A DNA stretch of 64,000 nt. It comes from Pseudomonas migulae NBRC 103157. Its GTDB lineage: Bacteria; Pseudomonadota; Gammaproteobacteria; Pseudomonadales; Pseudomonadaceae. Numbering within the stretch: position 1 is the first letter of the stretch; every line of letters starts with the position of its first letter. The stretch covers positions 1 to 64,000 of the forward strand of contig NZ_BDAG01000029.1 in assembly GCF_002091715.1 (NCBI RefSeq), read 5' to 3'. This document shows, piece by piece, positions 42,102-50,276 of the stretch. Under the pieces are notes generated by a model, which was not told where the DNA came from, searched no databases, and saw only the letters and a list, made by a program, of their open reading frames with translations. The translations under genes were made by a program, and so were the position numbers.

Positions 42102-43315
42102 ATATGAAGGAAACGCCGATATCCAGTTCGACTGGCAAAACCGGTTTGCGGTTGCTGATCAGTAGCCGTGATGCCACCTCTTTACGCGATCTGCAGAGTG
42201 TCTGTCAGCGCATGCCTGGCCTTGAGGTCAGCACTCGCCTGGTGAGCAATGGGCATGTTGACCCGCTCTACAGCCTGGACCGTATGCCCGATCTGTTGCT
42301 GTTGCGCGTCAGCCACCTGTGGCGCGAGGAGTTGTCGGCGCTGTTGCAACGCCCGGCCCACGAGCGTCCGCCGATGTTGGTGTGCGGACTGCTGAGCGAA
42401 CAGGAAGCCATGCGCCTGGCGATGCAGGCCGGTGCGCGGGACGTGCTGCCGGAGCCCATCGCCGAGACCGAACTGGTCGCCGCCATGAATCGGCTGCTCA
42501 CGGAGGTTCGGAGCGGCAGTGGGGCTGACGGGAAATTGATCGCCGTGATGAGCGCAAAGGGCGGTTCCGGCGGAACCATGGTGGCCTGCAACCTGGCACA
42601 ACAGCTCAGCATGAAAGGCGGCAGCACCCTGTTGCTGGATATGGACCTGCAATTTGGCAGCGTGACGCATTGTCTGGATGTGGCGCAGACGCACAGCCAA
42701 CTGGAGGTGTTGCATCAGATCGACGGCATGGACAGCGTCGCGTTACGCGGTTTTTGCAGTCACTTCAGCCCGACCTTGCATGTGCTGGGTGGTCGGGCTG
42801 GTGAGCTGTGTTTGCCGCAGGATGCCCAGCCCGAGCAACTTGACGCCCTCTTGCAGTTGGCCCGCGCCAGTTATGGCTGGGTGGTGGTCGACCTGCCGCG
42901 GCAAATCGATCACCTCACCGGTTCTGTGCTGGAGCAGGTGGATCGGGTGTACGTGGTGGTGCAACAGAGCGTCAGCCATCTGCGCGATGCCAGCTCTCTG
43001 GTGCGGATTCTTCGCGATGACCTGGGCGTGCGCGGGGATCAATTGCAGATAGTGGTCAACCGTTATGACAAGGCCGCAGCGATCAGCCTGAAAGATGTTG
43101 GCGAGGCGCTACGTTGCACCAATCTGTCGAAATTACCCAACGACTTCAATCTGGTCAGCCAGAGTCAGAACACTGGTGTGCCGTTGGGGCTGCATGCGCC
43201 GAGGGCAGCGATTACTGCTGCACTGCGCGACATGACCGAGGACCTGGTCGGTCAACAGGTGGCCGGCAACAAAGGCTTGCTCAAACGCACCTTCAACCGT
43301 TTTTTCGGGGGATGA
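42095..43315 (+). CDS. tadZ: Pilus localisation ATPase TadZ/CpaE
   Basis: A 406-aa MinD/ParA-like protein that places the Tad machine, usually at the cell pole. The N-terminal 140 residues form a receiver-like domain (LRLLISSRDATSLRDLQSVC; PPMLVCGLLSEQEAMRLAMQ). The ATPase-like part starts at 147 with the P-loop KGGSGGT (155-161), which lacks the usual Lys before Thr, a known peculiarity of TadZ proteins. LLLDMDLQFGSVTHCLDVAQ and VVDLPRQIDHLTGSVLEQ follow. It overlaps the upstream pseudopilin gene by 7 bp and is 3 bp before tadA. Confidence 0.93.
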   Translation: MLNMKETPISSSTGKTGLRLLISSRDATSLRDLQSVCQRMPGLEVSTRLVSNGHVDPLYSLDRMPDLLLLRVSHLWREELSALLQRPAHERPPMLVCGLLSEQEAMRLAMQAGARDVLPEPIAETELVAAMNRLLTEVRSGSGADGKLIAVMSAKGGSGGTMVACNLAQQLSMKGGSTLLLDMDLQFGSVTHCLDVAQTHSQLEVLHQIDGMDSVALRGFCSHFSPTLHVLGGRAGELCLPQDAQPEQLDALLQLARASYGWVVVDLPRQIDHLTGSVLEQVDRVYVVVQQSVSHLRDASSLVRILRDDLGVRGDQLQIVVNRYDKAAAISLKDVGEALRCTNLSKLPNDFNLVSQSQNTGVPLGLHAPRAAITAALRDMTEDLVGQQVAGNKGLLKRTFNRFFGG

Positions 43316-43318
43316 CCC

Positions 43319-44752
43319 ATGATCAGCGACTTTCGTAACCGCTTGCGCAAACAGTCCGGTAAACCCGTCGCTGCCCAATCGCACGACGATCTGCTGGATC
43401 CGCCAGAGGAAATAATGGCGTGGGAACGTGTGACACCAGACGTTCTATACGAAACCAAAAGCCAGGTCACCCCGGTGGAGTCCGAGTGGCGGGAAAAGAT
43501 CTACCAGCAGTTGCTCAAGGTCATGGACCTGTCCTTGCTGGACTCCCTTGAGCAGGCCGAGGCTGCTCGGCAGATTCGCGATATTTGCCAGCGCCTGCTC
43601 GATGAGCATTCGGCACCGGTGAGTTCCGTCAGCCGCCAGTTGATCATCAAGCAGATCACCGACGAGGTGCTCGGCCTGGGGCCTCTGGAACCGTTGCTGG
43701 CCGATCACAGCGTGTCCGACATTCTGGTCAACGGCTTTGCCTCGGTCTATGTCGAGCGCTTCGGCAAACTGCAACGGACTGATGTGCGTTTTCGCGATGA
43801 TCAGCATTTGTTGAACATCATCGACCGTATCGTCTCCAACCTGGGTCGGCGTATCGACGAGTCCTCGCCGTTGGTGGATGCCCGGCTCAAGGACGGTTCG
43901 CGGGTCAACGCGATTATCCCGCCGCTGGCCATCGATGGCCCGAGCATGTCGATTCGGCGCTTTGCGGTGGACCTGCTCAATACCGACAGTCTGATCCAGG
44001 TGGGGACGTTGACCCCGGCCATTGCCCTGCTGCTCAAGGCGATTGTCCGTGGGCGCTTGAACGTGCTGATTTCCGGCGGTACCGGCAGCGGCAAGACCAC
44101 CATGCTCAATGTGCTGTCCAGTTTCATTCCGCAAAACGAGCGGATTGTCACCATCGAAGATTCGGCCGAACTGCAACTGCAGCAACCCCATGTGGTGCGC
44201 CTGGAAACCCGGCCTTCGAACATCGAGGGCCGTGGCGAAGTGAGCCAGCGGGAGTTGGTGCGCAACAGCCTGCGGATGCGTCCGGACCGCATAGTGATCG
44301 GCGAGGTTCGCGGCGTAGAGGCGCTGGACATGCTGACTGCGATGAACACCGGCCACGACGGCTCGTTGACCACGATCCACGCCAACACTGCACGCGATGC
44401 GTTGGGGCGAGTCGAGAACATGGTGTCGATGACCGGGGCGACCTTTCCGATCAAGGCCATGCGGCAGCAGATCGCTTCCGCCATTGATGTGGTGATCCAA
44501 TTGGAACGCCAAGAGGATGGTAAGCGCAGACTGGTCAGCGTGCAGGAAATCAACGGCATGGAGGGCGAAATCATCACCATGACCGAAATCTTTTCCTTCG
44601 TGCGCCATGGCATGGGCGAAAACGGCGAAGTGCTGGGTGATTATCGTCCCAGCGGCATGATCCCCGCGTTCCGCGATGTGCTGGCCAAGCGCGGCATTGA
44701 GTTGCCGCTTACGATGTTCAGGCCTGAATGGATGGAGGCACGGCAGTCATGA
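43319..44752 (+). CDS. tadA: Tad secretion ATPase TadA/CpaF
   Basis: A 477-aa hexameric motor of the type II/IV secretion ATPase family that drives Flp pilus extension, and in some bacteria retraction. The N-terminal region has LGPLEPLLADHSVSDILVNG. Walker A is ISGGTGSGKTTMLNVLSSF (residues about 252-270), the Asp box TIEDSAELQLQQPHVVRLET, Walker B RMRPDRIVIGEVRGVEALDM and the His box TGHDGSLTTIHANTARDAL. All catalytic elements are present. It follows tadZ by 3 bp and overlaps tadB by 4 bp (ATGA). Confidence 0.96.
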   Translation: MISDFRNRLRKQSGKPVAAQSHDDLLDPPEEIMAWERVTPDVLYETKSQVTPVESEWREKIYQQLLKVMDLSLLDSLEQAEAARQIRDICQRLLDEHSAPVSSVSRQLIIKQITDEVLGLGPLEPLLADHSVSDILVNGFASVYVERFGKLQRTDVRFRDDQHLLNIIDRIVSNLGRRIDESSPLVDARLKDGSRVNAIIPPLAIDGPSMSIRRFAVDLLNTDSLIQVGTLTPAIALLLKAIVRGRLNVLISGGTGSGKTTMLNVLSSFIPQNERIVTIEDSAELQLQQPHVVRLETRPSNIEGRGEVSQRELVRNSLRMRPDRIVIGEVRGVEALDMLTAMNTGHDGSLTTIHANTARDALGRVENMVSMTGATFPIKAMRQQIASAIDVVIQLERQEDGKRRLVSVQEINGMEGEIITMTEIFSFVRHGMGENGEVLGDYRPSGMIPAFRDVLAKRGIELPLTMFRPEWMEARQS

Positions 44753-45735
44753 GCAATATTCCTGGCGAATTCATTCTGATGTTCCTCGGCATGGTGTTTA
44801 TCGCTGTGTTCCTCCTGTCTCAGGGGGTGGTGGTGCCGGTGTTCGGCGAGGCCGGCAAGATGCGCAAGCGTATCCGCGGTCGTTTGCACGTTCTGGAGAA
44901 AGCCAACAATCTGCCCAATATGCAGACGGTGTTGCGACAGAAGTACCTGACGCGCTTGACGCCTCTGGAGGCCATGCTCGAGCAGTTGCCCTTTATGGCG
45001 AGCCTGACCCAGATGATCGAGCAGTCCGGTCATGAATACCGTGCTTATCGGGTGTTGTTGCTCGGGCTGTTCCTGGGCGCCTGTGCAAGCCTCTCGATCT
45101 GGATGATCTCGTCAGTCTGGTGGATGGCGTTGCTGGCGGGCTTCGGAGCGTTCTGGCTACCACTGCTGAAAATTTCTCGTGACCGTAGCAAACGCTTCGC
45201 CGGGTTTGAGGAAGGCCTGCCGGATGCACTGGATGCCATCTGCCGTGCCCTGCGCGCCGGGCACCCGTTCAACGAAACCCTGCGCTTGGTCGCCGAGGAG
45301 CATAAGGGGCCGGTCGCTCAGGAGTTTGGCCTGACTTTCGCTGATATCAACTACGGCAACGATGTACGCCGGGCCATGCTCGGCCTGCTGGAGCGGATGC
45401 CGAGCATGACGGTGATGATGCTGGTGACCTCAATCCTCATCCATCGCGAGACCGGCGGCAATCTGACCGAGGTGCTGGAGCGTTTGAGTCGCCTGATCCG
45501 CGGGCGTTTTCGCTTCCAGCGCAAGATCAGGACCCTGTCGGCCGAAGGGCGGATGTCAGCCTGGGTGCTGGTGTCGATTCCGTTCGTGCTGGCGATTGCG
45601 ATCGTTTTCACAAGCCCCACCTACATGCCTGTGCTGCTCAATGATCCCATCGGCCACAAACTGATCATCGGGGCGTTTTGCGCCATGCTGGTCGGGATTT
45701 TCTGGATACGCAAAATCATTCGGATTCAGGTTTAA
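44749..45735 (+). CDS. tadB: Tad inner-membrane platform protein TadB
   Basis: A 328-aa GspF/T2SSF-like membrane protein that with TadC anchors the motor. It has two membrane segments near the start (FILMFLGMVFIAVFLLSQGV; YRVLLLGLFLGACASLSIWM) and two at the C-terminus, and the cytoplasmic T2SSF domain GLPDALDAICRALRAGHPFN with ILIHRETGGNLTEVLERLSR. The ATG at 44749 overlaps the tadA stop; an earlier in-frame start at 44728 would lie inside tadA. tadC follows 29 bp later with GGGAGG upstream. Confidence 0.95.
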   Translation: MSNIPGEFILMFLGMVFIAVFLLSQGVVVPVFGEAGKMRKRIRGRLHVLEKANNLPNMQTVLRQKYLTRLTPLEAMLEQLPFMASLTQMIEQSGHEYRAYRVLLLGLFLGACASLSIWMISSVWWMALLAGFGAFWLPLLKISRDRSKRFAGFEEGLPDALDAICRALRAGHPFNETLRLVAEEHKGPVAQEFGLTFADINYGNDVRRAMLGLLERMPSMTVMMLVTSILIHRETGGNLTEVLERLSRLIRGRFRFQRKIRTLSAEGRMSAWVLVSIPFVLAIAIVFTSPTYMPVLLNDPIGHKLIIGAFCAMLVGIFWIRKIIRIQV

Positions 45736-45764
45736 GCGGTATTCGCTACCGGGAGGTACAGGTC

Positions 45765-46727
45765 ATGGACTTTTTGCTCGGGTTGTTCAGTCGGGTCACG
45801 GGGAGCGAGGAGGTGGGGCGCCTGTTGTTCCTCGGCGCGATCGGTTTGAGTACGGTGCTTGCGGTTGTCGCCGTGAGCTTGCTGGTAATGGGGCTTCAGG
45901 ATCCGGTACAGCGTCGTCTGGCGCTGATCAAGCGTGGTCATTTAGGCAACACCGCCGGGCAAGAAGCCCCGGGTAATCTGCAACTGTTACTGGAGCGGGT
46001 CGGCCAGCGTTTTGCCTCGGCCGAATCGGCTCAGACATCCGTCACCCAGACATTGTTGACGCATGCAGGGTACCGGTCCTCTTCGGCGGTGCAGATGTAC
46101 TGGGCTGTGCGCTTGATGACGCCGCTGTTATTAGTCGGTATTGCGTTGCTGCTATTGCCGATGATTCCCAGGGTTTCCCTCGCCATGGGGCTGCTGGCGG
46201 TGGTCTTGGCTGCCGGTATCGGATGGTTGCTGCCAGCGCTGTATGTCGCCAAGCGCAAGCAGTTGCGACAAGGTCGGTTGCGTGCCGCGTTTCCGGATGC
46301 GCTGGATCTGATGGTCGTCTGCGTGGAGTCGGGCCTTGCCTTGCCCACCACGATCGAACGGGTGGCGGAGGAGATGTCAGTCAGCCAGGTCGAACTGGCT
46401 GAAGAACTGGCCTTGGTCAATGCGCAAATCCGCGCGGGCATTTCCAGTACAGCGGCGCTCAAACAACTGGCTGTGCGCACTGGCCTGGATGACGTACAAG
46501 GGCTGGTCAGCCTGTTGGCGCAGAGTATCCGCTTTGGTACCAGCGTGGCCGATACCCTGCGCATCTATGCCGATGAATTCCGTGATCGGCGTACTCAGGC
46601 CGCCGAAGAGATGGGGGCGAAAATTGGTACCAAGCTGATATTTCCACTGATTTTCTGTCTGTGGCCGAGCTTCTTTCTGGTCGCTATCGGCCCGGCCTTG
46701 ATCGGGGTACTCAAAGTATTCGGGTGA
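45765..46727 (+). CDS. tadC: Tad inner-membrane platform protein TadC
   Basis: A 320-aa T2SSF-family membrane protein, paralogue of TadB. Membrane helices lie near residues 20-45, 105-125 and 130-150 and at the C-terminus (LIFPLIFCLWPSFFLVAIGP). The T2SSF domain contains AAFPDALDLMVVCVESGLAL and DDVQGLVSLLAQSIRFGTSV. The ATG at 45765 (MDFLLGLFSRVTG) has GGGAGGTACAGG upstream and was chosen over a start inside tadB. It is the last plus-strand gene of the Tad operon; the convergent DUF3613 gene ends 205 bp away. Confidence 0.95.
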   Translation: MDFLLGLFSRVTGSEEVGRLLFLGAIGLSTVLAVVAVSLLVMGLQDPVQRRLALIKRGHLGNTAGQEAPGNLQLLLERVGQRFASAESAQTSVTQTLLTHAGYRSSSAVQMYWAVRLMTPLLLVGIALLLLPMIPRVSLAMGLLAVVLAAGIGWLLPALYVAKRKQLRQGRLRAAFPDALDLMVVCVESGLALPTTIERVAEEMSVSQVELAEELALVNAQIRAGISSTAALKQLAVRTGLDDVQGLVSLLAQSIRFGTSVADTLRIYADEFRDRRTQAAEEMGAKIGTKLIFPLIFCLWPSFFLVAIGPALIGVLKVFG

Positions 46728-46932
46728 GGTGAAAACGGGCGGAGGCTATCGAGTGCGATGGCCTTGCCCCCCGAGGCTGATCTGCACTTTCCTGTCATGG
46801 ATCCACACATTTCCCGCAGCAGGGTAATCCTGATGCGTAGAGACCATCGCTTTCCTGCACACGACATCAAGCCCGGCTTTGCAGCCAGGCTACTCTGGAC
46901 TACGCCAGAGGCTGATCACCCATCGACATGCC

Positions 46933-47202
46933 TCAGTTGCCGCTAGTGATCTCTCCCCCAGTATCCTGGTCATAAAACTCCGGAATCGGGTAGTTGAAGC
47001 TATTCAGCCAGCGCTGCATGGCCAGGTCACGTTCGGCGGCCGAAGCGGTTTGCAGTTCAGGGGAGGCAACCACACCTCGAATCTGCAACTGCAACCACTG
47101 TTCGGTGCCTTGTTGATACGGCGAAGAGGGGCCCGGCTCAATAGCCCAGGCAGTGGTGGACAGGCAAGCCATGCACACGATCAACAGCCTTTTGGTATTC
47201 AT
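46933..47202 (-). CDS. Small exported protein, DUF3613-like, Tad-associated
   Basis: An 89-aa protein with signal peptide MNTKRLLIVCMACLSTTAWA. The mature part has QGTEQWLQLQIRGVVASPEL and AERDLAMQRWLNSFNYPIPE, the pattern I associate with DUF3613 proteins next to Tad genes in proteobacteria; the family name is from memory. The function is unknown, and a periplasmic location is inferred. It is the last gene of the minus-strand rcpA-tadD-DUF3613 set, 18 bp after tadD. Confidence 0.78.
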   Translation of the reverse strand: MNTKRLLIVCMACLSTTAWAIEPGPSSPYQQGTEQWLQLQIRGVVASPELQTASAAERDLAMQRWLNSFNYPIPEFYDQDTGGEITSGN

Positions 47203-47220
47203 CTCGACTCCTCGTACGTT

Positions 47221-47934
47221 TTACTGGTTCGCACTGGAAGAGGCATCGGCTACCTCTGTCCTGCGATTCCCCTCGGAAGCCACCACTTTTTTGGCGGAGG
47301 CCTTGAGTTTTTCCGCGCGGGTTTGAGCCTCGGCGACTTGCTTGGGGCTCAAGTCGGCGCGGGTCACGAGGTCAGCAGCCGCCTTCCAGTTATCCTGGTA
47401 GATCAGCAGCGTCACCATATTGAGTGCCGCCAGTGTGTTTGCCTGCTTGAGCTCCATGGCGGTCATGAACTCAAAGCGTGCTTCAGGGATCCGTCGCTGA
47501 TTGAGGTAGACGACCCCCAGGTCATTTCGCATCCTGTCGTCGGTGGGGGCCATCTTCACCGCACGCTCAAGGTGAGTGGCAGCGGTGGCGTTATCATTTT
47601 TGGCGGCGGCCAACTGGCCCAGGCCATGTTCCCCTTCAGCCGTCAGACAGGTGCCGAGCAAGCTTTCGTACAACGGCTGCGCGTCGCCGCTACGCCCCAT
47701 CATGCGCAGCACCCGAGCCTTGCGCAGGCGAACCTGGACCAGGTTGTCGGGCAAACCTTCCAGGTTCGCCAGGCTGGCATACAAGCGGCCTTCGTCGGCC
47801 ATGTTGTCGGCCAGGTTCAGGGCCAGTTCCTGCTCCGAACCGGGCTTGGCACAGCTGGCCGGTCGCGAAGACAGGCCATTACTGGCACAGCCTGCGAGCA
47901 TTAATGTCGCCGCTATTGCAATGACTGCTTTCAT
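47221..47934 (-). CDS. tadD: Tad assembly lipoprotein TadD (TPR protein)
   Basis: A 237-aa outer-membrane lipoprotein thought to act as pilotin or assembly factor for the secretin, as PilF does. The signal peptide MKAVIAIAATLMLAGCASNG contains the lipobox LAGC with Cys16. Tetratricopeptide repeats follow (LRKARVLRMMGRSGDAQPLY; NDLGVVYLNQRRIPEARFEF; AALNMVTLLIYQDNWKAAAD). The ATG at 47934 has AGAGGAC upstream; an extension to 48063 would bury the signal peptide. It lies 125 bp downstream of rcpA on the same strand. Confidence 0.93.
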   Translation of the reverse strand: MKAVIAIAATLMLAGCASNGLSSRPASCAKPGSEQELALNLADNMADEGRLYASLANLEGLPDNLVQVRLRKARVLRMMGRSGDAQPLYESLLGTCLTAEGEHGLGQLAAAKNDNATAATHLERAVKMAPTDDRMRNDLGVVYLNQRRIPEARFEFMTAMELKQANTLAALNMVTLLIYQDNWKAAADLVTRADLSPKQVAEAQTRAEKLKASAKKVVASEGNRRTEVADASSSANQ

Positions 47935-48059
47935 CGAATGTCCTCTGGCTACAACAGGTTGAACGCCCGGCCAATGGCTATGAAACTGGCCCGGCAGGCG
48001 TTCAACGTCACCGTTACGAGTGAGGGTGAGGGTGAGGCAAGTCCGGTTCAGGCTTCTGA

Positions 48060-49283
48060 TCATTGCGAGAGCCCGCTGAGACTGTCGAAGTCGCCATTTT
48101 CCAGGAAAAACATGCGGTAGAAGTTCGGGTCGTAATTGCGCAGCTGTTCACCGGGCAATGACGGTAGTTGTGCATTGGCAGCCAGTGGCTGGACCAGATG
48201 GGGGGTGACGATCATCAGCAGTTCGCGCTCTTCACGGTTGATGGTGTTGTCGCGGAAAAATGCGCCCAGAACCGGGATATCGCCCAGCCCCGGAAACTTG
48301 TTCACCTGGGAGTTGTTGCGGGAGCTGATCAGGCCGCTGATGACGAAGCTTTCGCCGTCGGCCAGGGAGATGCTGGTATCGGTACGGCGCACGCTCAGGG
48401 CCGGGACTATCGTGCCGGCGACGCTCACGGCGTTGGTGAAGTCCAGTTCACTGACTTCCGGCGCCACCTTCAGCGCGATACGATTTTTCCCGATGATGGT
48501 TGGCGTCAGAGTCAGGCGGATACCGAATTCCTTGTACTCGATGGACACGTTATCGCTGCCTGAACTGGGCACCGGAATCGGTATCTCACCGCCGGCCAGG
48601 AAGCTCGCACTCTGCCCGCTGAGCGCTACCAGGCTTGGCCGAGCCAGGGTGTAGGCGAAACCACTGCCTTCCAGCGCATTGAGCGCCACCAGGGTATTGC
48701 CGGTAGCAAATGTGAGGTTGAAGTTGTTGTTATTCACCGGAATCGCCGGCGTGACAATGCCGCCGATGGAGGGCAAGGTTCTCGGCGAGCCGAACAGGAA
48801 GTTGCCACGGGTGCCGAAAATCGAGGCGGAGGCTTCCTTGAGCTTGGTCCGGCTGACTTCGACGAAACGGATATCGGTCTGCACCTGGCTCGGCAGCAGC
48901 GGGTCGTCGGAGGGCACCGACGGCGCGCTGGTCAGTGCCGATGTGGCTTTACCCTTGACGAACACCATGCTTTGGCGCGGCGTTTTCGAACAGGCAGTCC
49001 AGACCATCAGGCTGGTGGTCCCCGGTGTCATGCCCGTGAGTATGAACGCGTTGCTGCCGCTGGGTTGCACGTCGGCAATTTTCGGGTCACCCACCGCCAG
49101 TTGCGTTATCGGAACGGGGCTTCGCATTTCATTCTGCAGCCCCTGACCGACCTCGAAAGTTGTCGACCAACTGTCCAGTTGCGAACAATTGGCAGGTGCG
49201 GCCTGAGCCGCATTCACGCTGAGACCCGTCCAGAACAGGCCATGGATAATTTGCTTGAAAGCGGGCGCGGGACGAAGGCTCAT
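48060..49283 (-). CDS. rcpA: Tad outer-membrane secretin RcpA/CpaC
   Basis: A 407-aa secretin that forms the outer-membrane pore for the Flp pilus. After a signal-like N-terminus come a pilus-N domain (TTFEVGQGLQNEMRSPVPIT; GMTPGTTSLMVWT), a BON-like segment and the secretin domain (TFATGNTLVALNALEGSGFA; IEYKEFGIRLTLTPTIIGKN; FPGLGDIPVLGAFFRDNTIN). It lies on the minus strand, opposite to the other tad genes, as first gene of rcpA-tadD-DUF3613. Standard Tad operons usually keep rcpA beside rcpC, so this split is notable. Confidence 0.95.
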   Translation of the reverse strand: MSLRPAPAFKQIIHGLFWTGLSVNAAQAAPANCSQLDSWSTTFEVGQGLQNEMRSPVPITQLAVGDPKIADVQPSGSNAFILTGMTPGTTSLMVWTACSKTPRQSMVFVKGKATSALTSAPSVPSDDPLLPSQVQTDIRFVEVSRTKLKEASASIFGTRGNFLFGSPRTLPSIGGIVTPAIPVNNNNFNLTFATGNTLVALNALEGSGFAYTLARPSLVALSGQSASFLAGGEIPIPVPSSGSDNVSIEYKEFGIRLTLTPTIIGKNRIALKVAPEVSELDFTNAVSVAGTIVPALSVRRTDTSISLADGESFVISGLISSRNNSQVNKFPGLGDIPVLGAFFRDNTINREERELLMIVTPHLVQPLAANAQLPSLPGEQLRNYDPNFYRMFFLENGDFDSLSGLSQ

Positions 49284-49740
49284 TTAGTGCATCCTCACTG
49301 GATAGGCCATCTATAGGCAGACTAAGTTGTCTCTGATCACTTCACGGGGATCGGACTATCCCCCCCAATGCGCCAGACCACTTATCCGTGGCTTTGGCGT
49401 TATTCCTTGCGTGCAACACACGAGCGGGCGCAGTTCGCTGATCTGGCTGGACAGCGAGCGACCTTTGCTAAAACGGTTTTTAGTGAGGCGGTTATCTGGA
49501 GTGCCCGGCAGAGTGATGCTGGCAGTTACGGACGGTACTGTCCGCCAACCTGCCCCCCCCGAAAAATAAACGGCCATGCAGGTACAGAGCCGGAATACGC
49601 CTGCCATGATCATAGTGAGCTAACTCCTTTTGCCAATCTGATCACTGAAGCTAACTTGGAAACTGGAGCCGTTATGACTTCTTATTGTTTGACGGTAGTT
49701 CAATCAAACCAAAGTGCCATGATTTTAGAAAAATCCGGCA
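49284..49740. other. Intergenic region upstream of rcpA, no supported gene
   Basis: About 450 bp that should contain the rcpA promoter reading left. Several open frames of 80-128 codons cross it, but they have no recognisable similarity, no consistent ribosome-binding site and repeat-derived ends. A C-run with an A-rich sequence (CCCCCCCGAAAAATAAAC) is at about 49553-49570. Confidence 0.5.
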
Positions 49741-50080
49741 TATCCCTCCCTTGATCCGCACCGTTGACACTGACCCTTGTAGGAGCCGGCTTGCTGGCGA
49801 TGGTCGTCAACGATAATGCGTGCTGTCTGGGTCAACGTAGCGCCCTTGCGCCCATCGCCAGCAAGCCGGCTCCTACAGGTTTTGCTTCAGCTACAGGTGC
49901 CCATGATCGGGAACGGCCGCTGTGCCTGCACCAAATCCGGCATATCCCTCCCTTGATCCACGCCGTTGACACTGACCCTTGTAGGAGCCGGCTTGCTGGC
50001 GATGGTCGTCAACGATAACGCGTGCTGTCTGGTTCAACGTAGCGCCTTTGCGCCCATCGCCAGCAAGCCGGCTCTTACAT
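49741..50080. repeat. Two copies of a roughly 202-bp unit, each with an inverted REP pair
   Basis: TATCCCTCCCTTGATCC, then GTTGACACTGACCCTTGTAG and the REP core, begins at 49741 and again at 49943. Each unit holds GTAGGAGCCGGCTTGCTGGC GAT and its inverse, separated by GGTCGTCAACGATAA and about 45 bp. The second copy breaks off after its right REP arm at about 50080. Confidence 0.88.
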
Positions 50081-50240
50081 CAAACGTCCCAAGTGGTGGA
50101 CGCAGAACCAGGTTTGGTTGGCTTGGATGATGGCGTGGAGGAAGCGGGTGTGGCGGGGAAAAAACAGTGGGGATGAAATGAGGATGAGTTTCAGACGGAG
50201 CTGCGGGGGATGGCAGATGCCGTTTGACGAGTGAAGCTTG

Positions 50241-50266
50241 CCCCGGGAGCCGATAGGATCCCGGGG
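50241..50266 (-). terminator. Hairpin after the APC permease gene
   Basis: CCCCGGGA (50241-50248) pairs with TCCCGGGG (50259-50266), 10 bp beyond the permease stop codon. No T-run follows, so efficient intrinsic termination is uncertain. Confidence 0.5.
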
Positions 50267-50276
50267 GTAATTGTCC

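Noticed and set aside
49327..49754. Open frames of 80-128 codons upstream of rcpA
   Set aside because: No family similarity, no ribosome-binding site and mutual overlap in several frames; treated as non-coding.
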